Source: VAXT01 sp963794605
GTDB lineage: Bacteria; Actinomycetota; Thermoleophilia; Gaiellales; Gaiellaceae
DNA: 64,000 nt
Direction of reading: 5' to 3'
Assembly: GCA_963794605.1 (NCBI GenBank)
Contig: CAWCEN010000002.1
Location: 930,001 to 994,000, forward strand
Below the pieces are notes generated by a model that saw only the letters and a program-made list of their open reading frames with translations, did no database searches and was not told the origin of the DNA. Both the position numbers and the translations under genes were made by a program. Of this stretch, positions 8,194 through 17,037 are shown piece by piece (the stretch's first letter is position 1; each line of letters begins with the position of its first letter).

Positions 8194-8589
8194 CTGATTC
8201 ACCTCCCTCCGTCTGATCAGGCGAGCCTTTCGGCGCGCCACCGCACTACCACTCGTGAAAGAAGTGAGTGACTGGGTGGATTGGCCGGCTGAGCCATACG
8301 CAATCGGGGTGAGTTGTTCTGGCAAGCGGTGGAACCTCCGAGGAAACGTCGTCGACGCGTTGTTCCCGCACCGATTTGGTTGGCTCAGTCGATCCCGTAA
8401 TCGCCCTAGCGCGGGCGAGTGCTAATCCCTCGCAATGGGGATCCGCTCGGCCGATCCCCCTTTTTGGTGAGTGGCGCCGCTCCCAGAGGCCGATAGCTGT
8501 CTCGATTCCGTAGCGGCCGCGGATGTCAACCAAAAGAGATCCGCGCCGATGTGGCGGCCCTCGGCGCTCAAAAGGAACGGAGCAGGCAA
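8194..8589. other. Intergenic region between the divergent flp operon and peptidase gene
   Basis: This stretch of about 400 bases holds the divergent promoters of the pilus operon (minus) and the LAS peptidase gene (plus). I find no convincing protein gene in it. Bases 8412-8516 on the plus strand show scattered similarity to the c-di-AMP riboswitch, described separately. Confidence 0.4.
8412..8516 (+). promoter_or_regulatory. Leader with weak resemblance to a ydaO-type (c-di-AMP) riboswitch
   Basis: In order, the leader contains GCTAATCC (8420), GGGGATCC (8436), GGTGAGTGG (8465) and CCGATAGCTGTCTCG followed by GTAG (8489-8513). The ydaO consensus has similar blocks in the same order (CUGAAUcc, GGGGAnCC, GGGUGAAU, CCCGUCAGCUAACCUCGUAGGC). 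In actinobacteria this riboswitch often precedes cell-wall hydrolase genes, as here. Several invariant bases do not match, so this may be chance. Confidence 0.2.
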
Positions 8590-9090
8590 ATGCCACAAGG
8601 GACACAGAGAACCGGGAAGAGCCTCGTGCACGTGCTCTTCCTCTCGGCTGCGCTCTCGCTCCTGAGCGCCCTGGTGCGAAGGGAGCGCAGGCAGCTGGTG
8701 CTGACGGCCCGCGACCGGCGGAAGAAGGTCCGCGTCGCCCCGAGAAGGATCGCCGCGAGCCTCGCGTTCGCGACGCTCTTCTTCGCGGGCGCCGCGCTCT
8801 CCGCGGGCGCGGGGAACGGTGTCGTCCAGCTGATCGATCCGACGAGCCAGTCGGCCGCGGGCGACGCAGAGACGACGAACACGGCCACGACTTCGGCGGA
8901 CTGGGAACCCGCGCCGGAACCGAACGGCGACCAACCGCCTGCCGCGAACGGCGAAAGCTCGCCTGGCGAGCAGCCGCCCGCCGAGCAGCCGCCGGCCCCC
9001 GAGCCGCAGCAGCAGCCCCAGTCCGGGCCCGACACAGAGCCTCCCGCAGCGCCGCCCGCGAGCCAGTCTCCTGAGAGCGCCGAGCTCGAA
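8590..9090 (+). CDS. N-terminal part of a frameshifted secreted peptidase: membrane anchor and Pro-rich linker
   Basis: ATG at 8590 has a GGAG site 8 bases upstream. The product has a short hydrophobic stretch (about 13-28), a basic region, a second hydrophobic helix (about 52-70) and then a long linker rich in Pro, Glu and Gln. Up to about 9060 this frame has typical high GC at third positions. Beyond that the coding signal moves to the +1 frame, which encodes the peptidase domain beginning by 9197. The two parts most likely form one gene broken by a single frameshift, real or from sequencing. The frame stays open to 10092 only as a shadow. Confidence 0.55.
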
Positions 9091-9196
9091 CACGAACGCC
9101 GCCGGCGTCCGCTCCACGCTCAGGGCGCGGCTCCACGCTGGGCTCCGGACGCCAGGGCTCGCATCGACCGCGCAAGCGCGGCCGGGCAGCGCCCAG

Positions 9197-10078
9197 ATGG
9201 TTCCCACGCGTCTCCTCCGCCCGAAGGTTCCGCCTGTGATCAAGGCAGTGAAGGCCGCTCCGCTCCGCAAGCCGCTCGAGCGCGAGCCCGAGGCGGACGA
9301 GCCGAACGTGGCCGCCACCGTCTGGCTGTACCGCGACCTGCCCGATCCGACGCCGCCCTCGCGGCGCCTGAAGCCGGCGTTCGCCCGCAAGCTCGCCCGC
9401 GTGTCCAGGCGCAATCACGTGGACTGGGCGCTGGCTCTCGCCGTTCTCCGCGCGCGCGGGGACCGTGGTGCAAGTCCTGCCTCGGGACCGCAGCTGCGGT
9501 CGCTGACGAAGCGGCTCGCTCGCCAGGGTGCGAAGCGCGACGCCTGGGGCTCGGTGCTCTCACTCGAAGGCCGGACGTCGTTCGCCGACCGCACGATCGC
9601 GCTCAAGAACCTCTACCGCGCGGTCGGGCTCAGGGCGCTCGTCAAGGGCTTCGACTGGAACAGGTCCCACCTCGAGAAGCAGATCCTGAACGACAAGCGG
9701 ATCACCATCTATCCGGGTGGCCGGTCCGACGTCGAGAACCACCGCGTGAACGTCCGCGTGCTCGCGATGATCGCGTACCTCGCCGAGGCGCACGGTCAGG
9801 TCACGGTCTCGTGCCTGATCAGCGGCCACCGGCTCTACTCGCGACCGGGCGTCATCTCGGCGCACATCTACGGGCTCGCCGCGGACATCTCCCAGGTCGG
9901 CGGTGTGTCGGTCCTCGGGCACCAGCAGCCCGACGGCTCGATCACCGAGAAGGCAGTGCGGGACATCCTGCTGCTCCCCGCCGAGCTGCAGCCGCGGCAG
10001 GTCATCTCCCTGCTCGGCCTCGGAGGACCGTCCTTCCCGCTGGCGAACCACGACGACCACATCCACGTCGGTTATTAA
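9197..10078 (+). CDS. LAS-type zinc peptidase domain protein (D-Ala-D-Ala carboxypeptidase/M15-like), probably C-terminal part of a frameshifted gene
   Basis: The 293-residue frame ends with a LAS-family zinc site: H223 and D230 in SAHIYGLAAD (H-x6-D) and H288/H290 in DHIHVGY (H-x-H). This is the layout of M15/M74 murein peptidases that cut peptidoglycan stem peptides. The N-terminal 130 residues are unrecognised. ATG 9197 has no RBS and the frame is open upstream to 8834, so the true start is probably at 8590 in another frame. Family assignment from metal ligands is good; substrate is inferred. Confidence 0.75.
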   Translation: MVPTRLLRPKVPPVIKAVKAAPLRKPLEREPEADEPNVAATVWLYRDLPDPTPPSRRLKPAFARKLARVSRRNHVDWALALAVLRARGDRGASPASGPQLRSLTKRLARQGAKRDAWGSVLSLEGRTSFADRTIALKNLYRAVGLRALVKGFDWNRSHLEKQILNDKRITIYPGGRSDVENHRVNVRVLAMIAYLAEAHGQVTVSCLISGHRLYSRPGVISAHIYGLAADISQVGGVSVLGHQQPDGSITEKAVRDILLLPAELQPRQVISLLGLGGPSFPLANHDDHIHVGY

Positions 10079-10088
10079 TAGGTACTGG

Positions 10089-10436
10089 ATGAAGGAAACG
10101 ACTCTCATGCGGGCTGACGGGACGGTTGTCTGCGAGCGGTGCTCGCTCGCCGACTCCCCGGTGGCCCGCATGAGGGGCCTGCTCGGACGAGACGGGCTGG
10201 AGCAGGGCGAAGGGCTTCTGCTCCGGCCCGCCTCGTCGATTCACACGTTCTTCATGCGCTTCCCGATCGACGCCGTCTTCCTCGATCGGGATCTCGCCGT
10301 CCTCGGCATCGAGGACAGCATCGCCCCGTGGCGCGCAGCTTCGCAGCGCGGGGCGAAGGCGGTGCTCGAGTTGCCCGCAGGTGAGAGCTCTCGCCGCGGC
10401 CTCGCTGTCGGCGACCGGCTGACCCTCGCCGCCTAG
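10089..10436 (+). CDS. DUF192 family protein
   Basis: This 115-residue protein matches the DUF192 pattern: RMRGLLGR near the N-terminus, then an SSIHTFFMRFPIDAVFLD core, a strand with PWRA and a final VLELPAGESSRRGLAVGDRL. DUF192 proteins are small beta-barrel-like proteins of unknown biochemical role, often secreted; no signal peptide is evident here. ATG 10089 lies 10 bases after the peptidase stop. An alternative ATG at 10107 has a better-placed AAGGA. The two genes are probably cotranscribed. Confidence 0.8.
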   Translation: MKETTLMRADGTVVCERCSLADSPVARMRGLLGRDGLEQGEGLLLRPASSIHTFFMRFPIDAVFLDRDLAVLGIEDSIAPWRAASQRGAKAVLELPAGESSRRGLAVGDRLTLAA

Positions 10437-10517
10437 TCGCACCGGTCGCTGCAGCGGCTTGCGCCGCTCCTCCGATTGCTCTAGCTTCGAACCGAGATCC
10501 GCGACCTGAGGAGGGCA

Positions 10518-11294
10518 ATGGAAGCGCCGCAGGACGGGCACACGCCTGCAGAAACGACGTCCGCGAACGGCGCGGTCGTCTCGGCGAACGAGGTCACGCG
10601 CCGCTACGGCGAAGGCGACACGGCCGTCGACGCTCTGCGCGGCGTCACGCTCGAGGTCGCGCCGTCACAGCTGACCGCGATCATGGGGCCGTCGGGCTCG
10701 GGCAAGTCGACGCTGATGCACATCCTGGCCGCGCTCGACCTGCCGACCTCCGGCTACGTGACGCTGGCCGGCACGCGACTCGGCTCGCTCAGCGACACCG
10801 AGATCACGAAGCTGCGCCGCAAGCACATCGGGTTCATCTTCCAGTTCTTCAACCTCCTCCCGATGCTGACCGCGGAGGAGAACATCCTTCTGCCGCTCTC
10901 GATCGCCGGCGAGAAGCCGGACAAGGAGGAGTTCGAGGAGCTGCTCAGCCGCGTCGGGCTGAAGGACAGGCGCACCCACAGGCCGTCCGAGCTGTCGGGC
11001 GGCCAGCAGCAGCGCGTTGCGGTGGCGCGAGCGCTCGTCTCCAAGCCGACCGTTGTCTTCGCCGACGAGCCGACCGGGAACCTCGACTCGAAGACGAGCG
11101 ACGAGATCCTCCAACTGCTGAGCGAAGCCGTCGAGGGCTACGACCAGACGATGGTCATGGTCACGCACGACGCGAAGGCCGCGACGATCGCCGACCGTGT
11201 CCTCTTTCTTGCCGACGGGTGCATCGTCCGCGATATCGGACGTGCCGACGAGGAGCACATCCTCGAGATGGTCAAGGAACTCTCGCTGACGTGA
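10518..11294 (+). CDS. ABC transporter ATP-binding protein, MacB/LolD-type
   Basis: This 258-residue ATPase has Walker A GPSGSGKST (about 57-65), the signature LSGGQQQR, Walker B VVFADEPTGNLD and the H-loop His (VTHD). The EPTGNLD form and the 'IGFIFQFFNLLPMLTAEEN' Q-loop region are typical of MacB/LolD/FtsE-like ATPases that work mechanically on FtsX-type permeases. A GAGGAGG site precedes ATG 10518. Its stop overlaps the permease start (GTGA at 11291), so the two form one exporter. Confidence 0.92.
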   Translation: MEAPQDGHTPAETTSANGAVVSANEVTRRYGEGDTAVDALRGVTLEVAPSQLTAIMGPSGSGKSTLMHILAALDLPTSGYVTLAGTRLGSLSDTEITKLRRKHIGFIFQFFNLLPMLTAEENILLPLSIAGEKPDKEEFEELLSRVGLKDRRTHRPSELSGGQQQRVAVARALVSKPTVVFADEPTGNLDSKTSDEILQLLSEAVEGYDQTMVMVTHDAKAATIADRVLFLADGCIVRDIGRADEEHILEMVKELSLT

Positions 11295-14182
11295 TCCGGG
11301 TCGCGCTCCGCGGTCTCGCGGGCCGGAAGCTCAGGGCGTTCCTGACCGCGCTGGCGATCGTGCTCGGCGTGGCGATGGTGAGCGGCACGTTTGTGCTCAC
11401 GGACATGATCGACCGGGCCTTCGACAACATCTTCGCCGAGTCGTACGCGAACACGGACGCGTACATCAGCGGCAAGTCGGCGATCTCCTCGTTCGAGGGA
11501 GAGCAAGTGGCGGCGCCTTCGGTGCCCGCGAGCCTGCTGCCCAAGGTGCGCGAGCTATCCGACGTCCAGGCCGCCGCGGGGACGGTGGCGGACGAGTCGG
11601 CGACGAAGATCATCGATCGCAAGGGCAAGCCGATCACGACGGGCGGCGCGCCGACGTTCGGGTTCGGACTCGACTACTCGGAGCCCAAGTTCAACCCGCT
11701 AAAGCTGACCGCAGGGCGCTGGCCGACCGCTCCAAACGAGGTGGTCATCGACAGCGGAACAGCGGGCGACGAGAACTACAAGGTCGGCGAGACCGTCAGG
11801 GTCGCGACGCTGCAGCCGGTGCGGCCCTTCAAGCTCGTCGGGATCGCCCAGTACGGCAGCGTCGGCTCGATCGGAAGCGCGACCTTCGTCACGTTCACGA
11901 TTCCCGCCGCACAGGAGCTGCTCGACCGCAAGGGCCAGCTCGACGCCATCTCGGTGTCGGCGAAGCCGGGGGTCACCCAGCAGCAGCTCGTCCAGGAGAT
12001 CAAGCAGGTCCTGCCGCTGAACGAGGTCGAGGTCCGCACCCGCGCACAGCAGGTGAAAGAGGCGAAGAAGTCGGTCTCGTTCACGAAGATCATCAGGTAC
12101 TTCCTGCTCTCGTTCGCGACGATCGCCCTCTTCGTCGGAGCGTTCGTCATCTTCAACACGCTCTCGATCACGGTGTCGCAGCGGATTCGCGAGTTTGCGA
12201 CGCTGCGGACGATCGGCGCCTCGAGGAGGCAGCTCCTGACCTCGGTCACGATCGAGGCGCTCGTGATCGGGTTGCTCGGGGCGATCCTCGGGCTCTTCGC
12301 CGGAATCGGGCTCGCGGTCGGGCTCAACGCGCTCTTCAAGGCGTTCAACAGCGACCTGCCGACGACCGGGCTCATCGTCGCGCCGAGGACGGTGATCATC
12401 TCGCTGCTGATCGGGACCGTCGTCACCCTCGTCGCCGGGCTCGCACCGGCGGTGAAGGCGACGAAGGTGCCGCCGATCGCCGCTGTGCGCGAGGGAGCGA
12501 CGCTGCCGAGAGGACGGCTCGCTCCGTTCCTGCCCTACATCGCGCTCGTGCTCGTCGCTGTAGCCGTTGCGCTCCTCGCCTACGGCATGTTCGCGGACAC
12601 GCTCGCCACCGCGGTCAGGCTTCTCTCGCTGGCGCTCGGATGCCTCCTGCTCTTCATCGGCGTCGCGCTTCTATCGCCGCGGCTCGTGCCAACGTTGTCG
12701 CGCCTGGTGCGACCGCTCGCCAAGTGGGTCATGCTGCTGGTCAGTTTCCTCGTGTATCCAACCCGGATCGGGGCCTGGCTCTTCAGGCGAGGGCTCAATG
12801 CGCGAGGGATGCCCGCGCTGCGGCGTGCCGGCGCGATCCTTGGCGGTCTCGTGATGCTCCTCGTAGTCGGGCCGGGGGTGCTGTTCGCGGCGGCCTGGGC
12901 GATGCGCTATCTGAGCCCCGTGATCGGGTGGGGCTTCATCGTGGCCGTGGTCGTGCTCGAGGCCGTGCTCGTCGTGTGGGTGCTCGTCTCGGTCTTGCGC
13001 AGGCTTCGCGGCCGCGGGTTCCCGAGCGATCTCCCCACGGTTCGGTTCGACCCCGCGACGGACCGCCTCTCCGGTGAGAACACCCGCCGCAACCCGGGGC
13101 GGACCGCCGCGACAGCGGCCGCGCTCATGATCGGGCTCGCTCTCGTGACCTTCATCGCGGTGCTGGCCAACGGTATGAAGCAGTCGAACCGCCGCGCGAT
13201 CGAGCGGCAGGTCAAGTCGACGTACATGCTCGTCTCGGCGAGCGGCTTCGACGCGATCTCGCCGGCAGCCGGCAATGCGATCGCCAAAGCGCCCGAGGTC
13301 TCGGTCGCGTCGAACGTGCGCTCGGGCGTCGCAAAGGCTGCAGGATCGACCCAGGAGATCACGGGCCTCGATCCGACGACGATCTCGCAGGTCTACAACT
13401 TCGAGTGGAAAGACGGCTCCGCTGCGTCCATCGACCAGCTAGGGCCGTACCAGGCGATCGTCGACAAGGCGTTCGCCGACAAGAAGAACCTCAGCGTCGG
13501 CTCTCGCTTCAGCCTGCTGACGCCGCAGGGCGAGACCGCGCCGCTGGAGGTCAAGGGGGTCTACGAAGCGCCGCCCTTCTACCCGCTGCTCGGTGAGGTG
13601 AGCATCTCGCTGCCGTTCTTCGACTCGCTCTACGAGCGTCCGCAGAACCTCTACACGTTCGTCGACGTCAAAGGAGGGCCGAGCGACTCGGCCCAAGCCG
13701 CGCTCGAGCAGGATCTGGCGAGCTTCCCCGATGCGCAGGTCCAGACGCGGGACGAATGGATCCACGCCCAGGACGAGGACTTCGACAGCTTTCTGATCCT
13801 GCTCTACGTCCTCCTCGCGCTGGCGGTGGTGGTCAGCCTCGTCGGCATGATCAACACGCTCGTGCTGAGTGTCTTCGAGCGCACCCGGGAGCTGGGGATG
13901 CTGCGCGCCGTCGGGATGACACGGAACCAGGTCTCGCGCATGGTCAGGCAGGAGAGCGTGATTACGGCGCTGATCGGGGCGGCCCTGGGGTTACCGCTCG
14001 GGGTTTTCCTGGCCGCGCTCGTGACTCGGGCGCTCTCACAGTTCAACGTCGAGTTCATACCGCCATGGAAGAACCTCATTGCGTTCGCGATCGTCGCCAT
14101 GATTGCGGGAGTGCTCGCGGCCGTTGCTCCCGCTCGCCGCGCGAGCAGGCTGAACGTCCTGCGCGCGCTCCAGTACGAATAG
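11291..14182 (+). CDS. FtsX-like ABC transporter permease, two-module (MacB/LolC superfamily)
   Basis: This 963-residue permease has an N-terminal helix, a MacB-type periplasmic domain (about 45-255), three helices of a first FtsX domain (about 265-400), several central helices (about 430-580), a second extracytoplasmic domain and a second FtsX domain at the C-terminus. It ends in the conserved APARRASRLNVLRAL segment. GTG at 11291 overlaps the ATPase stop by 4 bases. Such duplicated FtsX permeases export or extract lipids, lipoproteins or peptides without a substrate pore. The substrate cannot be told from sequence. Confidence 0.9.
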   Translation: MIRVALRGLAGRKLRAFLTALAIVLGVAMVSGTFVLTDMIDRAFDNIFAESYANTDAYISGKSAISSFEGEQVAAPSVPASLLPKVRELSDVQAAAGTVADESATKIIDRKGKPITTGGAPTFGFGLDYSEPKFNPLKLTAGRWPTAPNEVVIDSGTAGDENYKVGETVRVATLQPVRPFKLVGIAQYGSVGSIGSATFVTFTIPAAQELLDRKGQLDAISVSAKPGVTQQQLVQEIKQVLPLNEVEVRTRAQQVKEAKKSVSFTKIIRYFLLSFATIALFVGAFVIFNTLSITVSQRIREFATLRTIGASRRQLLTSVTIEALVIGLLGAILGLFAGIGLAVGLNALFKAFNSDLPTTGLIVAPRTVIISLLIGTVVTLVAGLAPAVKATKVPPIAAVREGATLPRGRLAPFLPYIALVLVAVAVALLAYGMFADTLATAVRLLSLALGCLLLFIGVALLSPRLVPTLSRLVRPLAKWVMLLVSFLVYPTRIGAWLFRRGLNARGMPALRRAGAILGGLVMLLVVGPGVLFAAAWAMRYLSPVIGWGFIVAVVVLEAVLVVWVLVSVLRRLRGRGFPSDLPTVRFDPATDRLSGENTRRNPGRTAATAAALMIGLALVTFIAVLANGMKQSNRRAIERQVKSTYMLVSASGFDAISPAAGNAIAKAPEVSVASNVRSGVAKAAGSTQEITGLDPTTISQVYNFEWKDGSAASIDQLGPYQAIVDKAFADKKNLSVGSRFSLLTPQGETAPLEVKGVYEAPPFYPLLGEVSISLPFFDSLYERPQNLYTFVDVKGGPSDSAQAALEQDLASFPDAQVQTRDEWIHAQDEDFDSFLILLYVLLALAVVVSLVGMINTLVLSVFERTRELGMLRAVGMTRNQVSRMVRQESVITALIGAALGLPLGVFLAALVTRALSQFNVEFIPPWKNLIAFAIVAMIAGVLAAVAPARRASRLNVLRALQYE

Positions 14183-14229
14183 GTCCGCGATGACCGGTGC
14201 GCGCTCGCGGGAATGCGCATACTGGTCGC

Positions 14230-14532
14230 ATGTCGGAGCGCGAGGAGCTCCAGGCGCACGTTGCGGCCCGCCGCGAGCTCGGGCCCGAGTACGAGCCAGA
14301 GCTGATGGACTCGTTCCTCGAGCGGATCGAGAAGCGCGTCGACGAGCGCCGGCACGGAAAGGCGGCACGGCGCGAGACGCGGCCGCACACGACGATCACG
14401 CCGCTCGTGCTGGGCTCGCTCGCGCTGTCGATTCCGCTGATCGCGATCGCCGGGGAGCGGGCCGGCGCGCTCGGTGTCGCGATGGTCTGCATCGCGATCG
14501 TGCTCGTCAACCTCTTCGCCGCGCGGCGTTAG
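14230..14532 (+). CDS. Small membrane protein
   Basis: This 100-residue protein has a charged N-terminal half predicted helical (EREELQAHVAARRELG through SFLERIEKRVDERRHG) followed by two hydrophobic helices (about 57-76 and 80-97) ending in a short basic tail. It resembles small actinobacterial membrane proteins with an N-terminal amphipathic segment but I recognise no named family. It lies 47 bases after the ABC permease and 4 bases before the kynureninase-like gene, all in the same direction. Confidence 0.65.
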   Translation: MSEREELQAHVAARRELGPEYEPELMDSFLERIEKRVDERRHGKAARRETRPHTTITPLVLGSLALSIPLIAIAGERAGALGVAMVCIAIVLVNLFAARR

Positions 14533-14536
14533 CGCC

Positions 14537-15676
14537 GTGGAGCTAACGGACTACCGCGACCGCTTTCCGATCCTCGCGGAGACGACCTACCTGATCAGCC
14601 ACTCGCTGGGGCCGATGCCCGCAGAGGCGGCCGAGCGTGTAGCTCGGTACGCGGAAACGTGGAACACCCGCGGCATCCGCGCCTGGGGCGAGGGCTGGTG
14701 GGAGCTGCCCGTCACTGTCGGCGACCAGATCGCGCGCCTGATCGGCGCCCCGCCGGGCTCGACCGTCATGCACCAGAACGTGACCATCGCCGAGGCGGTC
14801 GTGCTCTCGTGCTTCGACCTGCGCGGCGAGCGGCGGCGGATCGTGTACGAGGAGGAGAACTTCCCGTCCGTGCGCTACCTGCAGCAGGCGCAGCAGGCGC
14901 GCGGCGCCGAGATCGTGGTCTGCCGTGACGAGGAGGAGATCGTGGCGGCGATCGACGAGCGGACGCTCCTCGTCCCGATTAGCCACGTGATCTTCAAGAC
15001 CGGGCGCATCCAGGACGTGGAGCCCATCATCGAGCGGGCCCACGAGGTCGGCGCACACGTCGCGCTCGACGCGTACCAGTCCGTCGGCTCGGTTCCGCTC
15101 GACGTGACCGCGCTCGGCGTCGACTTCGCGGTCGGCGGCAGTGTCAAGTGGCTCTGCGGCGGCCCGGGGGCAGGGTGGCTCTACGTCCGTCCCGACCTGG
15201 CCGAGACGCTCGAGCCGACGCTCGTCGGCTGGCAGGCACACAGACGGCCGTTCGGCTTCGAGCCCGAGCTCGATTATGCGGAAGGCTCCTGGCGCTTCCT
15301 GACCGGCACGCCGAACGTGCCCGCGCTCTACGCGGCGACCGCGGGCTACGACCTCGTCGAGGAGATCGGGGTCGATCGGATCCGGGACAACTCCGTGCGC
15401 CAGACGGAGCTGCTCGCGGGCCTGCTCGACGCGGCCGGGTTCGAGGTCGTGAGCCCGCGCGAGACCGAGCGCCGCGGCGGGTCGATCGTCGTCTGCACGC
15501 CCGACTTCCCGGCCGTGCACGCAGGACTCGAGGCGCGCGAAATCCTGTGCGACTTCCGACCCGACGTCGGCCTCCGGATCGGGCCGCACTTCTTCAATAC
15601 CGACGAGGAGATCGAGCTCGTCGTGTCAGCGATGCGCGAGATCGTCGGCTCGCTGTCGGTTGCCGGTCGCGCGTAG
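14537..15676 (+). CDS. Kynureninase-like PLP enzyme (aminotransferase class V)
   Basis: This 379-residue fold-type I PLP enzyme has Asp178 in the cofactor-binding strand (VALDAYQSVG) and the Schiff-base lysine K204 in GGSVKWLCGGPGAG. The overall layout, including the C-terminal LRIGPHFFNTDEEI, is closest to kynureninase-type members of class V, which cleave kynurenine to anthranilate and alanine. No other tryptophan-degradation gene is nearby, so the substrate is uncertain and a cysteine-desulfurase-like or lyase role is possible. GTG 14537 starts just after the preceding stop. Confidence 0.75.
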   Translation: MELTDYRDRFPILAETTYLISHSLGPMPAEAAERVARYAETWNTRGIRAWGEGWWELPVTVGDQIARLIGAPPGSTVMHQNVTIAEAVVLSCFDLRGERRRIVYEEENFPSVRYLQQAQQARGAEIVVCRDEEEIVAAIDERTLLVPISHVIFKTGRIQDVEPIIERAHEVGAHVALDAYQSVGSVPLDVTALGVDFAVGGSVKWLCGGPGAGWLYVRPDLAETLEPTLVGWQAHRRPFGFEPELDYAEGSWRFLTGTPNVPALYAATAGYDLVEEIGVDRIRDNSVRQTELLAGLLDAAGFEVVSPRETERRGGSIVVCTPDFPAVHAGLEAREILCDFRPDVGLRIGPHFFNTDEEIELVVSAMREIVGSLSVAGRA

Positions 15677-15684
15677 CGGTGCGG

Positions 15685-16338
15685 CTAGGCGAGTAGCTCG
15701 AGCAGACGCTCTGCGTATTGCGGCGCCGTCGGCTCGTCTTCGTGCCGGAAGTAGGCGAAGACCTCGACCCCGCTCGCGACGAGCGGACGGACGTCGTCCG
15801 CGATCCGCTCGATCGCCCGGTCGGGATACGGTGGATCGCGGAAGCGCAGGTAGCGGAACGGCGCCTTCGCCTCGACGTCGTTGATCCGGACCGCATTCTC
15901 CGGCAGCTCGACGCCCACCCACGACTCGTGCCGGAAGTCGAACGCGATGCGCAGCTCCGGATCGAGCGACCCGAGCGCGAACGTGAGGAAGCGCTGGTCG
16001 CGGGCCCGGGTGACGAGGATCCGGATCGGCCCGAGCCGCTCCCCGAGCAGCCGAACACGCTCCTCGAACGTCGCCGCCTGCCGGAGCTGGTACGCCTGCA
16101 TCTTGACCGCGAACCGGAACGTGCCCGGGGTCTGCTCAGCCCAGCGACTGAACTGTTCCTCCCCCGGAATCCGGTACCCGGTCGAGTTCAGCTCGACGCT
16201 CGGCAGGCGCTCGGCGTAGCGCCCGAGGAACTCGTTCGGCTTCGTCCCGGAGGGGTAGAAGTCGGGTCGCCACGACGGGTAGGACCAGCCGGAGGTGCCG
16301 ACATAGGCCCCCGGTACACTCGGCTTCGTGGCCGTCAC
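15685..16338 (-). CDS. DUF72 family protein
   Basis: The protein starts near VTATKPSVPGAYVGTSGWSYPSW and has the DUF72 hallmarks: YVGTSGWSY, NSTGYRIP, FRFAVKM, a FDFRHESW motif and a final YFRHEDEPTAPQYA. DUF72 proteins adopt a TIM-barrel-like fold; their function is not established. GTG at 16338 is the likeliest start; a TTG at 16359 is possible. The 5' end overlaps the divergent thyX start by about 11 bases, so both promoters must lie inside the partner gene or be very compact. Confidence 0.82.
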   Translation of the reverse strand: MTATKPSVPGAYVGTSGWSYPSWRPDFYPSGTKPNEFLGRYAERLPSVELNSTGYRIPGEEQFSRWAEQTPGTFRFAVKMQAYQLRQAATFEERVRLLGERLGPIRILVTRARDQRFLTFALGSLDPELRIAFDFRHESWVGVELPENAVRINDVEAKAPFRYLRFRDPPYPDRAIERIADDVRPLVASGVEVFAYFRHEDEPTAPQYAERLLELLA

Positions 16339-17035
16339 GCCCGAAGTCCTACCCGACAATCAAGTCCAGGTCCTCGATCACGGCTTCGTCCGACTCGACG
16401 ACGCGATGGCTGACGACCTCTCGGTCGTCAACGGGGCGCGCGTCAGCTTTGCGCGGCGCAAGGAGGAGATGGACGAGTCGGATGGGGGCTTGATCCGGTT
16501 CCTCATGCGGGAGCGTCACGGCACTCCGTTCGAGCACAACTCTTTTCGTTTCCACATCCGGGCACCGATCTTCGTCGCGCGCGAGTGGTTCCGGCACCGC
16601 GTCGGCTCCTTCAACGAATTCAGCATGCGCTACGCGAAGGCGACGGACGAGTTCTACGTGCCCGAGCCGGAAGACGTGCGCTCGCAGGTCGGCAAGCCAG
16701 GAGCGTATTCGTTCGAGGCTGTTTCGGAGGAGGTCGCCGAGACGACCCAGGACGAGCTCCGCAGGGTTTACGAGACGGCTTACGAGACCTACGAGAGCCT
16801 GGTCGAGCTCGGGGTTGCGCGCGAGCTCGCACGCTGCGTGCTGCCGGTCGGTGCCTACACCGAGTTCTACTGGACGGTGAACGCGCGGGCGCTCATGAAC
16901 TTCATCTCACTCCGCGCGGCCGAGACCGCCCAGCGCGAGATCAGGCGCTACGCCGAGGCGTGCGAGATCTTCCTCGCTGAGCGCATGCCCGTCACGCACG
17001 CGGCGTTCGTCGCGAACGAGCGGATCGCGCCCTAG
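16328..17035 (+). CDS. thyX: Flavin-dependent thymidylate synthase ThyX
   Basis: This 235-residue enzyme carries the complete ThyX signature RHRVGSFNEFSMRY at 89-102. ThyX methylates dUMP to dTMP using methylene-tetrahydrofolate and reduced FAD, and replaces ThyA in many actinobacteria. The substrate-binding EFYWTVNARALMNF segment is intact. GTG at 16328 keeps the conserved N-terminal VLDHGFVRL motif in frame. With folE2 at 22.4 kb it reflects an alternative folate and thymidylate gene set. Confidence 0.96.
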   Translation: MAVTPEVLPDNQVQVLDHGFVRLDDAMADDLSVVNGARVSFARRKEEMDESDGGLIRFLMRERHGTPFEHNSFRFHIRAPIFVAREWFRHRVGSFNEFSMRYAKATDEFYVPEPEDVRSQVGKPGAYSFEAVSEEVAETTQDELRRVYETAYETYESLVELGVARELARCVLPVGAYTEFYWTVNARALMNFISLRAAETAQREIRRYAEACEIFLAERMPVTHAAFVANERIAP

Positions 17036-17037
17036 TA

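Noticed and set aside
8032..8325. A 97-residue form of the Flp pilin
   Set aside because: The extra N-terminal residues are not leader-like, and a perfect Shine-Dalgarno points to the GTG at 8193.
8194..8420. A c-di-GMP (GEMM) riboswitch in the flp leader on the minus strand
   Set aside because: Only a short GAAA-loop stem near the start codon is similar; the conserved GEMM core is absent.
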